The translations under genes were made by a program, and so were the position numbers. From positions 1,689,234 through 1,753,233 of the forward strand of contig NZ_MPDJ01000001.1 in the NCBI RefSeq assembly GCF_001881565.1: a stretch of DNA of 64,000 nt, read 5' to 3'. The DNA is from Eisenbergiella tayi (lineage in GTDB: Bacteria > Bacillota > Clostridia > Lachnospirales > Lachnospiraceae). The notes below the pieces were generated by a model, which saw nothing but the letters and a program-made list of their open reading frames with translations, had not been told where the DNA came from and did not search any database. Shown one piece after another: positions 24,383 through 32,974 of the stretch (its first letter is position 1; every line of letters begins with the position of its first letter).

Positions 24383-24952
24383 TCAGCCCATATTGCCGAC
24401 CTGCTTGTTGATGTCTCCATCGCTATCTCCAATAGTTTCTTGTCCATTACCGGGGACAATCCACCCAAACACTGGATCATATACGGCACCGTTGCCATTG
24501 CTGGCCCCGGGGGCCGGCTCATTATTGGCCGGCTCCTTTTCCGCAGGGGGAGTGGTGACCTTGGGCACTTCCGGGTCAGGATTGACCGGATGATCTTCAC
24601 CGGGGTCTTCCCGCTCGGTTTTCCCTTCTGGCACGGGCGGAGGCGTTGTTTCCGGTTTCTCCGTGTCCGTGAAGTCGATCACGACTTCATCCTCAGTTTC
24701 GGAGGTCACCTTGGGGTACTCCTCTTCAGGACTGGAGGACTGGCCGGGCGCATAGGCTCCGGCGCCGCTCTCACCGTCTGTCTGTGTGCCGCCATCCGAC
24801 CAATCGCTGGTCGTGCTGCTGGGCGGGGATTCTTCCGGCTTGAAATCTTCTGTGCGATCCCGGCTGGCAAACCAGCAGACACCCAGGATGGCAACACAGA
24901 GGACGGCCAGCGAAGTAACGATAAAGCCTTTGGATTGGAAAAACTTCTTCAT
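24383..24952 (-). CDS. DUF6550 family anchored protein
   Basis: An N-terminal membrane anchor (residues 9-28, GFIVTSLAVLCVAILGVCWF) is followed by a 130-residue Pro/Glu/Ser/Thr-rich unfolded region and a conserved-looking end: AVYDPVFGWIVPGNG, then DINKQVGNMG. That end is typical of DUF6550 proteins of clostridial conjugative elements. It probably projects into the wall and supports the pilus or T4SS. AAAGGAG precedes the ATG. Confidence 0.75.
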   Translation of the reverse strand: MKKFFQSKGFIVTSLAVLCVAILGVCWFASRDRTEDFKPEESPPSSTTSDWSDGGTQTDGESGAGAYAPGQSSSPEEEYPKVTSETEDEVVIDFTDTEKPETTPPPVPEGKTEREDPGEDHPVNPDPEVPKVTTPPAEKEPANNEPAPGASNGNGAVYDPVFGWIVPGNGQETIGDSDGDINKQVGNMG

Positions 24953-25024
24953 GTGTGATACACTCCTTTTTTGCTGTTATATAAAGCCTATACTGTAGTT
25001 CTGGCTGAATTTTCAACAGCACGG

Positions 25025-25525
25025 CTAAAATTTGGTGTTGTGGTAGCCGGTCAGTTCTACCCGCTGGGTAATGGTGGGGTAACTGTGTCCAAACATCCGC
25101 ACATAGAAGTCAACATCACAGTAAAAGATGTATTCCACACGGTCGCCCACCACATTGAATTCAAGGCTGATGTCGGAAACCGTGTAGTCATCGGTAGAGA
25201 GAGGGACCTTTTCAGCAAGGCCGCCGGCAACTGTGGCCTCCAGCATTTCTGTGTAGTCCCGGCTGGAGTAGAGGGTGCGTAAATACTCTTCAAAATTGGT
25301 TTCCCTCTGGGAGCGGTAAGTATCTGCGTAGATGGTGGCGCTCAGATTGTTCAGCTCCATTTTAGCCCCGTTGCGGATGTTGATGCAAGTAATTCTCACC
25401 GAAGCATACAGTAGCAGGAAAGAAATGAGCATGACAACTCCAACCACAAAGAAGCAGGCGAAGAAGGTGATCTCCCCCCGCTCGTTGCGGAGCGGCCGGT
25501 GCAGCTGTGAGAATAAACGCTTCAT
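25025..25525 (-). CDS. TadE-like pseudopilin, 166 aa
   Basis: The start at 25525 (MKRLFSQLHRPLRNERGE) gives a basic leader, then NERGEIT followed by one long hydrophobic helix (residues 21-44, TFFACFFVVGVVMLISFLLL) and a soluble domain with conserved-looking YFYVRMFGHSYP. This is the layout of minor Tad pilins (TadE/TadF): leader, cleavage after Gly, hydrophobic helix, globular part. The motif NERGE is shared with the next gene upstream. It should be processed by the prepilin peptidase of this operon. Confidence 0.75.
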   Translation of the reverse strand: MKRLFSQLHRPLRNERGEITFFACFFVVGVVMLISFLLLYASVRITCINIRNGAKMELNNLSATIYADTYRSQRETNFEEYLRTLYSSRDYTEMLEATVAGGLAEKVPLSTDDYTVSDISLEFNVVGDRVEYIFYCDVDFYVRMFGHSYPTITQRVELTGYHNTKF

Positions 25526-25533
25526 AGGCCACC

Positions 25534-26001
25534 TCACTTCCAGTAATGTTCGCTAACGCCGGAGCCGCGGGCCACCACCGTGATGTTGACCAGATCCAGA
25601 TTCCAGAAGCCGCCCAGCTTGGCATCCCCCTCAATGGTAATATAGAAGGGCGTTCCCAACTGGATGGCCCGGGACATCCCGGAAGGTGTGGGAGATTTAT
25701 ATGTGGCGTCAATCGAATAGGTGATATTGTCGGCCCCCTCGATCTCCGAACAGAGGAAATCAAAGAGAGCATCCGTCTCGCTGTTGATGCCGCCGGACAA
25801 CTGGATCTGCTTGACCATCTGATCGGCTGCATGGTCAAGCTCCTGTTTTGTAGAGATAATACCGAACAAGTCGATGATAAAGGCCAGCAAAACAACGGCA
25901 ATGAAGATAAACACCACCGTGGAAAAGTAGTTGGCCTCGCCCCGCTCATTTTTTAATGCACTGCGGAGCTTTTGCAGTATGCTATGGATAAAAACCACCA
26001 C
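25534..26001 (-). CDS. DUF4320-type pseudopilin, 155 aa
   Basis: First gene of the Tad operon. The frame has no ATG near its start; GTG at 26001 or 25998 is possible, while the nearby AGGTGG site would best serve an ATC codon. After KNERGEANYF (residues 17-26) there is one hydrophobic helix and a soluble domain starting STKQELDHAADQMVKQIQ, as in DUF4320 proteins. It is a probable minor pilin. The promoter and leader terminator lie directly upstream. Confidence 0.75.
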   Translation of the reverse strand: MVVFIHSILQKLRSALKNERGEANYFSTVVFIFIAVVLLAFIIDLFGIISTKQELDHAADQMVKQIQLSGGINSETDALFDFLCSEIEGADNITYSIDATYKSPTPSGMSRAIQLGTPFYITIEGDAKLGGFWNLDLVNITVVARGSGVSEHYWK

Positions 26002-26011
26002 CTTTACTCAG

Positions 26012-26045
26012 AAATAAAAACAGCCGCTCCCGGCCGGAGCGGCTG
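26012..26045 (-). terminator. Leader terminator of the Tad operon
   Basis: A perfect 10-bp stem (CAGCCGCTCC with GGAGCGGCTG) and short loop is followed on the minus strand by TTTTTATTTC. It starts only about 18 nt after the predicted transcription start. Confidence 0.88.
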
Positions 26046-26069
26046 CATTACAAATTTTTGACTGTACCA

Positions 26070-26098
26070 AGTATAACAGATATGGATTTACGGCTCAA
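26070..26098 (-). promoter_or_regulatory. Promoter of the Tad pilus operon (P1)
   Basis: TTGAGC (26093-26098), 17-bp spacer, TATACT (26070-26075). A 20-nt block around the -35 (26084-26103) is identical to that of the T4SS promoter at 42,159-42,187. Confidence 0.78.
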
Positions 26099-26110
26099 GG
26101 GCAAGGCTGT

Positions 26111-26138
26111 GCCAATGCAAGGACAATCCTGTGCCAAT
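26111..26138 (-). promoter_or_regulatory. Paired ATTGGC boxes upstream of P1
   Basis: ATTGGCACAG occurs twice on the minus strand, with GCCAAT at 26111-26116 and 26133-26138, 22 bp apart. The proximal box starts 18 bp before the -35. The distal box overlaps the stop codon of the rloB gene. The layout repeats exactly at 42,200-42,227. Confidence 0.72.
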
Positions 26139-26785
26139 TACAGCAGCGATTCCACCAGTTGATAAATATCGGTGAATGGATTGACGGCGATTCCAAACGG
26201 TTTGCTGCTGCCATTTTGAAGATGATATTGCTCTACACGCTTGGCATTCTGGAGAGCATTGGTTGTATGAGCAGACAACTGGGAATACACATCGCCGGTT
26301 TTCTCATAATCCGGAAGGTAAGTGGTCAAGGCATTCTTTACTGCAGGATAATCCTTGAAAAACTTAGTGGTGTACTGAAAGTGAAGCAGATACCAAAATT
26401 CAAAACAAGGATTAGAGAGCGCAATATGAATGCCCTTTGCATCAGCCATTTTCTGTGCTTTGGAGAGCAATTTGTCTTTGGCCGCGATAGGATCAGGGGT
26501 ATTATAGTTCACATCACCGTCTGCAACGACCCATACAGCATCGCCATTGGATACAGAAAGCTGATTTTTGCTTTGGTATTCCACAGCTTTCCGAATCAGA
26601 GCGAGGTAATCGGTTTCGCCCCCTTTGGTGTGGCTGCCGACCACGCGAATATCAATGTTGGTCTGGCGGCTGCGATAATGTTAAAAATACTTTGGCTCGG
26701 TTTGCGAGCCCTCCGTCACAATCAGAATGACGGGTTTTAATTTCCTGCGTCGCTGTCCACGCTTTTCAATCTGTCCCCGTGCCAT
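26138..26785 (-). pseudogene. rloB: RloB-like gene broken by an in-frame TAA
   Basis: From the ATG at 26785, one base after the rloA stop, the frame reads MARGQIEKRG and then IVTEGSQTEPKYF, the TEG...TEP..YF core of RloB, a Toprim-like nuclease partner of RloA. Codon 35 is TAA (26681-26683), after which the frame continues HYRSRQTNIDIRVVGSHTKG to the normal C-terminus (NPCFEFWYLLHF, a family hallmark). A CAA-to-TAA change would explain it. Re-initiation at the GTG at 26644 would give a protein lacking the catalytic Glu. The gene is therefore probably inactive. Confidence 0.85.
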
Positions 26786-26786
26786 T

Positions 26787-27983
26787 TTACAGCCCTCCCT
26801 TGATAAAAGGAATTGCACCAAAACGGCCGATCAAATATCCCTTTTCTACTTTGGTGTCCTTGCGAATGGAAAAATCATAAAGGGAGAACAAGTCTGTGGC
26901 TGCGGTCTGCTCATCTTTTTCTGTAAACCAAATCTGATCTCTTCTCAAGAAATCCAAATCAAGAAGGTTGGTGCTGTGTGATGTGAAGATCAACTGAGCA
27001 CCCTTGGGATTAAATTCTGTGCTGTCGAAAAGGGACACCAGATGCTTGGTCAGAAGTGGATGGAGGTGTGCGTCCATTTCATCAGCCACAAGAAGCGTCC
27101 CCAGGTCTAAAGCCTTTTTCACAACACCGATCAGCTTGAAATAACTGTTGGTGCCGTCAGATTCCTCTGCCATATTCAAGGCATAGGAACACGCATTTCC
27201 GTTGGCGTCATGTACCGTATGAATGGCATCAATATTTGCAAAAATGTCACTGCGTTGAGAAGGCGCAGGGTCTGAATCGCGCATTTGGAGCGCCTGTATT
27301 CCCAAATCTGCAACACGCAGCATAGATGCGATTACACGCCGGTAGTCGTCATTTTTCAACTGCTCTGCTTCAATTCCATAGGCATCCGCCACGGAATTCT
27401 TCGTGATGATTTGACAGGAGGCAAACCACTCCAGGACAGGGATCACTTTGGCGTAACTCCAGTTTGATGCAACTGACAAGTAGAGCTTGTTTGCAGAGGT
27501 GCGCTCCTTGAGTGTGTTTTGCTCATCAACATCGACCGTAAAACGGAAATCCTTGGTGTTTTTTCTCTCAAAAATAAGCGCCTGTCTGCCGTTGGGATAG
27601 TAGTATAGGTATTCCTCCGTGACAGCCTTATCTGTTACAGAAAAGCCATACGCATATCGAACGCCTTCTGTGGTAAAGATGACCTCAAAACTACTGGGGC
27701 GAGCAGGTGTTTCAGGATCGAACTTAAATGGTGAACGCGCAATCGTTTTATGGAGCTGCTGGTTATGAGAAGTCAGCACATAGTTTACCATAAACCAGAA
27801 TGCGTTCAAGACATTAGACTTCCCAGAAGCATTGGCTCCATAGATAACAGCGGATTTCAGATAGTTTTTGTTTCCATCTGCGATGAGATGCTCTGGATGC
27901 TCATTGTCCCTACTGGACAGCAGGGATAAGACAACTTTATCTTTGATAGACAGATAGTTCTCTACACTAAATTGAATCAGCAT
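26787..27983 (-). CDS. rloA: RloA-like AAA/ABC-type ATPase
   Basis: The start at 27983 (MLIQFSVENYLSIKD) follows AGGAGG by 7 nt. Walker A GANASGKS is at residues 49-56, Walker B LLVADEMDAHLHP near 295-307, and the switch FTSHSTNLLD follows, as in OLD/RloA AAA15-type ATPases. RloA and RloB form a defence-associated pair found next to restriction systems. The cassette has its own promoter and sits between two element operons, with AT-richer DNA, so it was probably inserted as cargo. Its partner rloB is interrupted. Confidence 0.88.
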   Translation of the reverse strand: MLIQFSVENYLSIKDKVVLSLLSSRDNEHPEHLIADGNKNYLKSAVIYGANASGKSNVLNAFWFMVNYVLTSHNQQLHKTIARSPFKFDPETPARPSSFEVIFTTEGVRYAYGFSVTDKAVTEEYLYYYPNGRQALIFERKNTKDFRFTVDVDEQNTLKERTSANKLYLSVASNWSYAKVIPVLEWFASCQIITKNSVADAYGIEAEQLKNDDYRRVIASMLRVADLGIQALQMRDSDPAPSQRSDIFANIDAIHTVHDANGNACSYALNMAEESDGTNSYFKLIGVVKKALDLGTLLVADEMDAHLHPLLTKHLVSLFDSTEFNPKGAQLIFTSHSTNLLDLDFLRRDQIWFTEKDEQTAATDLFSLYDFSIRKDTKVEKGYLIGRFGAIPFIKGGL

Positions 27984-28013
27984 AAACAACCTCCTAATCC
28001 AGTGTTTTTATAT

Positions 28014-28042
28014 ATTATATCCCGTATTTTGTGAAAAATCAA
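28014..28042 (-). promoter_or_regulatory. Promoter of the rloAB cassette
   Basis: TTGATT (28037-28042), 17-bp spacer and a perfect TATAAT (28014-28019) in AT-rich DNA, 31 bp before the rloA start. Confidence 0.78.
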
Positions 28043-28104
28043 CGCAAACGGAAAATAAAATTAAAAATAGAGAGGGTTGGAAGGATGTATATGCGTTAGG
28101 ATTG

Positions 28105-28157
28105 AAATAATAAAATAACCGCCCGAGAAGCAGTTATTTGATACTTCCCAGGCGGTT
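28105..28157 (-). terminator. Terminator of the T4SS operon
   Basis: A 14-bp stem with two G-U pairs (28117-28130 with 28144-28157) is followed on the minus strand by TATTTTATTATTTC. It begins just after the stop of the S1-like gene. Confidence 0.82.
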
Positions 28158-28163
28158 TTCGGT

Positions 28164-29744
28164 TTACAGATTCTGCCGGATGATCCGGGTGATGATTCCA
28201 AGAGCGATGCCGCGCTCCACATCCAAATGGGTGACGGCAAAGGATACATCATCCTTCTTTCCGGGCATCCGGTAGTCATAACAGGAATGAGCTACCGCAT
28301 TGACGCCATTGGCAAGCCGGACATAAACCACACCCTTGTGTACATCGGTCACTTTTCCGGCGTATTTACCCTGGATTCGGCACTTCTGGAGATTGTCCCG
28401 GTCGGTATTTTCAGATGTGCTCTTGATGTCGGCACGGATTCCGAGGTCTTCAAGGCTGTTGCGCCGCACATTGAGAATGCGGACCAGCACTTCATCGCCC
28501 ACGGAGAAACGCTCGTGGGCATCGCCGATCCAGTCCCAAGCCAAATCACGGGCCAGAATTGAGGTTTCAACGCCGAATACCTCGACGCGGATGACCTTCT
28601 CCGCAACAGCGATGACCCGGGCCTGAACAATACGCCCCTCGTAGATGCGGTACTTCCCCTCGGCGTCCAAATCGAAATAAAAGGTCTGGCGCTTCCGCAT
28701 CATAGCTTCACGGCGGCTTGCGACAACGCTGCGGGTCTTGGAGTCGATGCCGCGTACCACAAAGTCAATGTCCGCCCCCAGCATATTCCCCAAAATCTTG
28801 TTTTGACGCAGCATCAGGTCGGCATACTCCTGGCCGGAAGGGCTGCGGCCCAGATTGATCATCATCTCCTTGATGGGGATAATGATGCGGAATCCCTTGT
28901 AATCCACTACGGCCACAGTTTTGCGGTTGTCCAGCTGCTCAATGCCGCCCAGCTGACCTGTGAGGATGCGGCGGGTGCGGTAGGCGTTGTGGATCTCGTG
29001 CCAAATGACATCCTCGCGGTCTTCCTGTGTTTCCACCTCTTCACGACTGCGGATGGTCAGGATAGAGGTGTCACTGCGGTGTGTTACGGCGGTCCGGCGC
29101 AGAGCAGACGCAGTATCTACCGGCGCCTCCTCTTGGGGAGCGGTATCCTCTGAAATGGGTGTTTCTCCCTCATCAGGCGGCGCCGTATTCTCAACAGAGG
29201 CGGAAGATTCCACAGCCTGCTCTTCAGCAGCCGGAGCCTCCGCAGAGTCCTCATTCTCGCCATGTACGGGAGCTTCCACAGGCGCCGCCTTTTTCCGCCG
29301 GGGTGCCCGCTTGGGCTTGGGGGGAGCCGGCTCCCCAGCAGTTTCGGAAACCGTCTCCGCCGGGGTGTCATCTGCACCTTCAGCAGACAAATTGGAAGGA
29401 GTCTCTTCCTCACCGGCCGCCGATCCGGCAGGCTCATCCGAATCGGAAGGGGCGCCAGAGGCCGTGCCGTCACCCTCGGGGGCAGCTTCATCAGACGCCT
29501 CCGTTTCCATAAACTCAAGGGGAGGGTCAGAGCCTTCCAAAGTGGCGTCGCCATCAGGTTGATCCGTAGAGGCGCTGTCATTGGTCTGACCCATAGAGGC
29601 CAGCAGCGCACTCAAATCGTCACTGTCAGGCGGCGCCGCCGCATCAGCCGGGGGGCCGGCGGAAGAAATGGTACCGTCCGCGGGGGCGGTGTTTTCAGGA
29701 ACAGGAGTTTCCTGCTCCAGCAATACTTTTTTCTTGGTTGCCAT
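28164..29744 (-). CDS. S1-like RNA-binding-domain protein, 526 aa
   Basis: Residues 1-215 are acidic, Pro/Ala/Glu-rich and likely unfolded, with a basic PKPKRAPRRKKAAP patch. Residues 230-526 contain repeated beta-barrel segments that resemble S1 domains: VVDYKGFRIIIPIKEMMINL, RRNSLEDLGIRADIKS and KYAGKVTDVHKGVVYVRLAN, plus SRREAMMRKRQTFYF. Similar proteins occur in clostridial conjugative elements beside VirD4. It may bind the transfer RNA or mRNA of the element, but that is inference. Last gene of the T4SS operon. Confidence 0.75.
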   Translation of the reverse strand: MATKKKVLLEQETPVPENTAPADGTISSAGPPADAAAPPDSDDLSALLASMGQTNDSASTDQPDGDATLEGSDPPLEFMETEASDEAAPEGDGTASGAPSDSDEPAGSAAGEEETPSNLSAEGADDTPAETVSETAGEPAPPKPKRAPRRKKAAPVEAPVHGENEDSAEAPAAEEQAVESSASVENTAPPDEGETPISEDTAPQEEAPVDTASALRRTAVTHRSDTSILTIRSREEVETQEDREDVIWHEIHNAYRTRRILTGQLGGIEQLDNRKTVAVVDYKGFRIIIPIKEMMINLGRSPSGQEYADLMLRQNKILGNMLGADIDFVVRGIDSKTRSVVASRREAMMRKRQTFYFDLDAEGKYRIYEGRIVQARVIAVAEKVIRVEVFGVETSILARDLAWDWIGDAHERFSVGDEVLVRILNVRRNSLEDLGIRADIKSTSENTDRDNLQKCRIQGKYAGKVTDVHKGVVYVRLANGVNAVAHSCYDYRMPGKKDDVSFAVTHLDVERGIALGIITRIIRQNL

Positions 29745-29768
29745 AAAATTAACCTCCTATGTTTTGTA

Positions 29769-31706
29769 TTAAGAAAGGATCGAGTCCTTATCTGTCGTGA
29801 TGATGCCATTCGGAGCCTCTGCGGTAGGAACGGCTGCGGTCTGCTTGGTGTTGGTAGATGTGCTGGCCGCCTTCGGCTTTTTCTTCACTGGCTTTTTAGG
29901 CGCGGGAGCCTGCGGCTTTGGCTGCGCCGCAGAGGGTTTCGGTTGCTCCTGTTCCAGCCTGCGCCATTCGGGGATATGGGCGGATGCCTTGCAGGAACGG
30001 AGCTTGGATGACTCCGGATGCTTGGAATAGTCCAGTTTGTTTACCTTGAGTACCTTTTGTCCCCGGATGATGACCAACGCCTGTGTGATGGGCAGCCGCA
30101 GAACTTCGTCCGGGGTGAGGACAGGCCGCTTGCCGACGCCGGAGGTTTCCCGGTATTCCGGCGTGTAGTTGGAGATACGCCAGGTACCCAACTGCTTGGA
30201 TTTGCTGGATACCGACACGGAAGCCAGTCCCGTGCGGGAAGAAATAAACTCCGCCGTCAATTCATCCGTGCAGCCCAGGAACAACTGCGCGTCGCAGTTG
30301 CCCAGAATTTCCTGCCAGAGATTGAGCGGGTATCGGTTTTGCAGGCCCGCCAGATTTTGAAATACGCAGCTCATGGAGATATTCCTTGAACGAATGACGC
30401 TTAACCGGCGGGAGAGGTCTGGAATGGTGCCGCAGGCTGTTAATTCTTCACCCAGGACATGCACCGGTACCGGCAGTTTGCCTCCTTCGCAGTTCTTGTC
30501 TGCATACCGCACCAGCTTGATGAAGCAGAAGGACAGGAACAGGCTTGCCAGAAAGTCAAAGGTGCTGTCCTGGTCGCTGGTAACAAGGAAGTAGGCGCAC
30601 CGCTCTTGGCCGGGCAGCTCCAAGTCAATTTCATCCCGGGTGGTGATTTTCTTGATGAGTTCCGACTGGAACACCTGCAGACGGGAGCCGAGGCCGATGA
30701 TGACGCCGCTACGAACTGTATCGCTGGCCTGCTTATACAAGCTGTATGGCGCTTTGGCCGGATGGGTGGGCGGCAAGTTCTCAAACAGGCTGTCCAAATC
30801 GGACTCGCCGCTTAAAGTCAGCAGCCGGTACACCTCTCCGATATTGCGGTTTTGTTCAGCATAACTCTGGTCCACATAGAGGACGAGGGCCTTCAGCAAG
30901 TTCATCTCACAGGAATCCCAGAAATGGTCACCCTTGCCGTTGTTGATGGTGTTCTTAATGATGACATCTACAAAAAGCTGCGCCATCAGTTCCTGCCCCT
31001 CCACTTCGGAAAGGCAGTTCCAACTGTCCGAGTTTTCCGGATTGACCAAATTGAACACCTTGACACAGTACCCCTGATCCCGCAGATACTCGCTGGATTT
31101 TTCGTAGAGCTCACTTTTCGGATCTGAAATAATCAGGGATTCTCCGCGGACCGCCGCCTGAAGGATACGATTCATGCAAAAGGACCGGGTTTTCATGCTG
31201 CCGCTGGAGCCATACACAGCCAGATTGCCGTTGATATGGGGATTTTCGGGAATACAGACAGCCTTGTTGTCCAGCATTCCCAGTACAACGCCTTTATGCT
31301 TGCGCAGGTCAGGCACCAGATCCAACACACCGGCCATCTCCTTGCGGCTCATCCAGCCGGAAGTACCGTAAGTGCCCTTGGCCGAGTAAATGAAATTCCG
31401 GTCAGTATCATATTCGCCGGTATCGCTGTAGCCCATGCGCATGACCATGAGCAGCAAAATTGCCAACAGGCCGATGCAGATCAGGACACCGTACACTCCA
31501 TAGGGTGGATGAAACACGGAGGCCAGACAGGTAAAAAAATCAGGCGACGCCATCGCCGGAGAAGTTCCGTCTCCGGGGATGCCGCCGCCCTGTTTCCACG
31601 CCGCGTAATTGCCAAACAGCTGTGCCAGGAAACCGCCTGCGTATAGAATCGCAAATACGGCGGCCGGCGCTGCTGCCAGGCCTATGATTAGTTTCTTTTT
31701 GTTTAT
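29769..31706 (-). CDS. virD4: VirD4/TraG-type coupling protein
   Basis: The protein has a membrane hairpin anchor, a Walker A YGSSGSMKTRSF, the TraG/VirD4 core DPKSELYEKSSEYLRDQGY, and FLTSDQDSTFDFLASLF. It is the ATPase that brings the relaxosome to the T4SS. The first canonical start is the ATG at 31553, but 51 further in-frame codons upstream encode a typical first membrane segment (KKLIIGLAAAPAAVFAILYA) and begin with ATA at 31704-31706, preceded by GGGGAGG and overlapping the previous stop as ATAA. The ATA looks like a mutated ATG. A Lys/Pro-rich tail ends the protein. Confidence 0.9.
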   Translation of the reverse strand: MNKKKLIIGLAAAPAAVFAILYAGGFLAQLFGNYAAWKQGGGIPGDGTSPAMASPDFFTCLASVFHPPYGVYGVLICIGLLAILLLMVMRMGYSDTGEYDTDRNFIYSAKGTYGTSGWMSRKEMAGVLDLVPDLRKHKGVVLGMLDNKAVCIPENPHINGNLAVYGSSGSMKTRSFCMNRILQAAVRGESLIISDPKSELYEKSSEYLRDQGYCVKVFNLVNPENSDSWNCLSEVEGQELMAQLFVDVIIKNTINNGKGDHFWDSCEMNLLKALVLYVDQSYAEQNRNIGEVYRLLTLSGESDLDSLFENLPPTHPAKAPYSLYKQASDTVRSGVIIGLGSRLQVFQSELIKKITTRDEIDLELPGQERCAYFLVTSDQDSTFDFLASLFLSFCFIKLVRYADKNCEGGKLPVPVHVLGEELTACGTIPDLSRRLSVIRSRNISMSCVFQNLAGLQNRYPLNLWQEILGNCDAQLFLGCTDELTAEFISSRTGLASVSVSSKSKQLGTWRISNYTPEYRETSGVGKRPVLTPDEVLRLPITQALVIIRGQKVLKVNKLDYSKHPESSKLRSCKASAHIPEWRRLEQEQPKPSAAQPKPQAPAPKKPVKKKPKAASTSTNTKQTAAVPTAEAPNGIITTDKDSILS

Positions 31707-32826
31707 GGGAACAACCTCCCCTCGAATTTTGTAAAGTCAATGGTTTGCAGGTGTACCCGGTCACTGCAATAGCGGCGCAGCACATCTGCTTGAAAATCAA
31801 AGCAGATCAGCGTACCGGGGCGTTCCATCAGTTCGAGGGCGGTGTTGAAACGCACGATCCGCGGCAGATCGCAGAAGTAACCGAACAGCACCGGCGTTCC
31901 ATCCGGCTCTGCGGCATCCTGCTCCATGGCCCTGCCGGGATTGCCGGCGTAGAGGCCCTGTGACAGAATGCGGTCAAGTTCCGCGGTTTTCACAGGGTCA
32001 CACAGTAACGCCAGTATCACCTCCCCCTGATGGTCATTGGTTAGGAAATAAAAGTGGTCGTAGCTGCCGTCCAGCATGAAGTAGTCATGCTTGGCCCCAC
32101 CGGTACTGGTGAGTATCTGGTAGGCCAGGTCCATGCTGTCCCCCAATACCAGTCCATGTACCTGTTCGACACGGTACTGCTGGGCCAGACGCTGCTGGCA
32201 TAGAATGTTCCAGAGGAGTGTTTTTACCCGCAGTTCGGATTTGTAGCGCCACTTCATCAGAGCGCTCCCGCTATTGTAGGTCACAAAGATGCCGGTGGGG
32301 ACCAGCAGCACCCCTGCGAAGCGGGAGCTTCGGATCTGGGTGGCATCAGCCCCCAACTCCTTGACTTCGCGTGAACTGTAAAACGCGGGATATGTTACAG
32401 TTTCGCCGCCAAAACCGGTCTGGGCAAAGACCTTCGGCTTTTCATCCGGGTAGAGCAATACCCCGGCATTGCCCATAGTAATATAGGTTTCCGCGAGGCG
32501 GTGGAGCCGAAACCTCCGGTTTGCTTCGCTTTTGAGCCGGTTGGTTTCTGCGTCTCCTGTAAGGCAGAATGTAAAACGCTCGGGCCATCCGTCCAGCAGA
32601 GCTGACTTGGCTTTGATCCCCAGCCGATAGCCCCGGAGCCGATCCCGGTAGTAGGTGCGCAGCAGTCCGGCCTTTTTGAGCGCAGTCACGACCGCCTCCA
32701 AGTAGTAAGGGCTGGCGGGAAGGCGGTTGAGCTGGCTGGTGGGGAACTCTCCCGAAATAGCGGTCAGCGATAAAAGCCGGAACGGAAGCGTATCCGGCTG
32801 TGGAAAATAGTTGGTGCTTTTCCCAA
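31703..32826 (-). CDS. Replication-relaxation-like winged-helix protein, apparent frameshift
   Basis: The main frame from 31703 continues upstream without a stop to 32835 and encodes GKSTNYFPQPDTLPFRLLSL and LNRLPASPYYLEAVVTALKK, a winged-helix pattern like that of replication-relaxation proteins. It has no start codon in frame. The only well-placed start is TTG at 32826 behind GGGAGGTGA, one frame off: TTG GGA AAA. A -1 slip on G GGA AAA, or one lost A, joins the frames exactly. Without that, translation could only begin at an internal TTG at 32701. It would yield 374 residues. The partner genes are virD4 (overlapping) and DUF6100. Confidence 0.65.
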
Positions 32827-32857
32827 GTAGTCACCTCCCTTGAAAGCACAGGATTTT

Positions 32858-32892
32858 TACCGTAATGACTGAGGACTTCGGTAAAAATGGGC
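32858..32892. repeat. Inverted repeat in the DUF6100 to winged-helix gap
   Basis: TTTTTACCG and CGGTAAAAA form a perfect 9-bp stem with a 16-nt loop, between 32,859 and 32,892. The gap 32,841-32,974 holds no convincing gene. Confidence 0.6.
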
Positions 32893-32974
32893 CTCCCCAT
32901 GAGGGGAAAAAGCCCGGAAAATCGGGCGTTTCAGCCGCTTCGCTGGATGTCGGGCCGGAGAAGGCCCAAAATGG

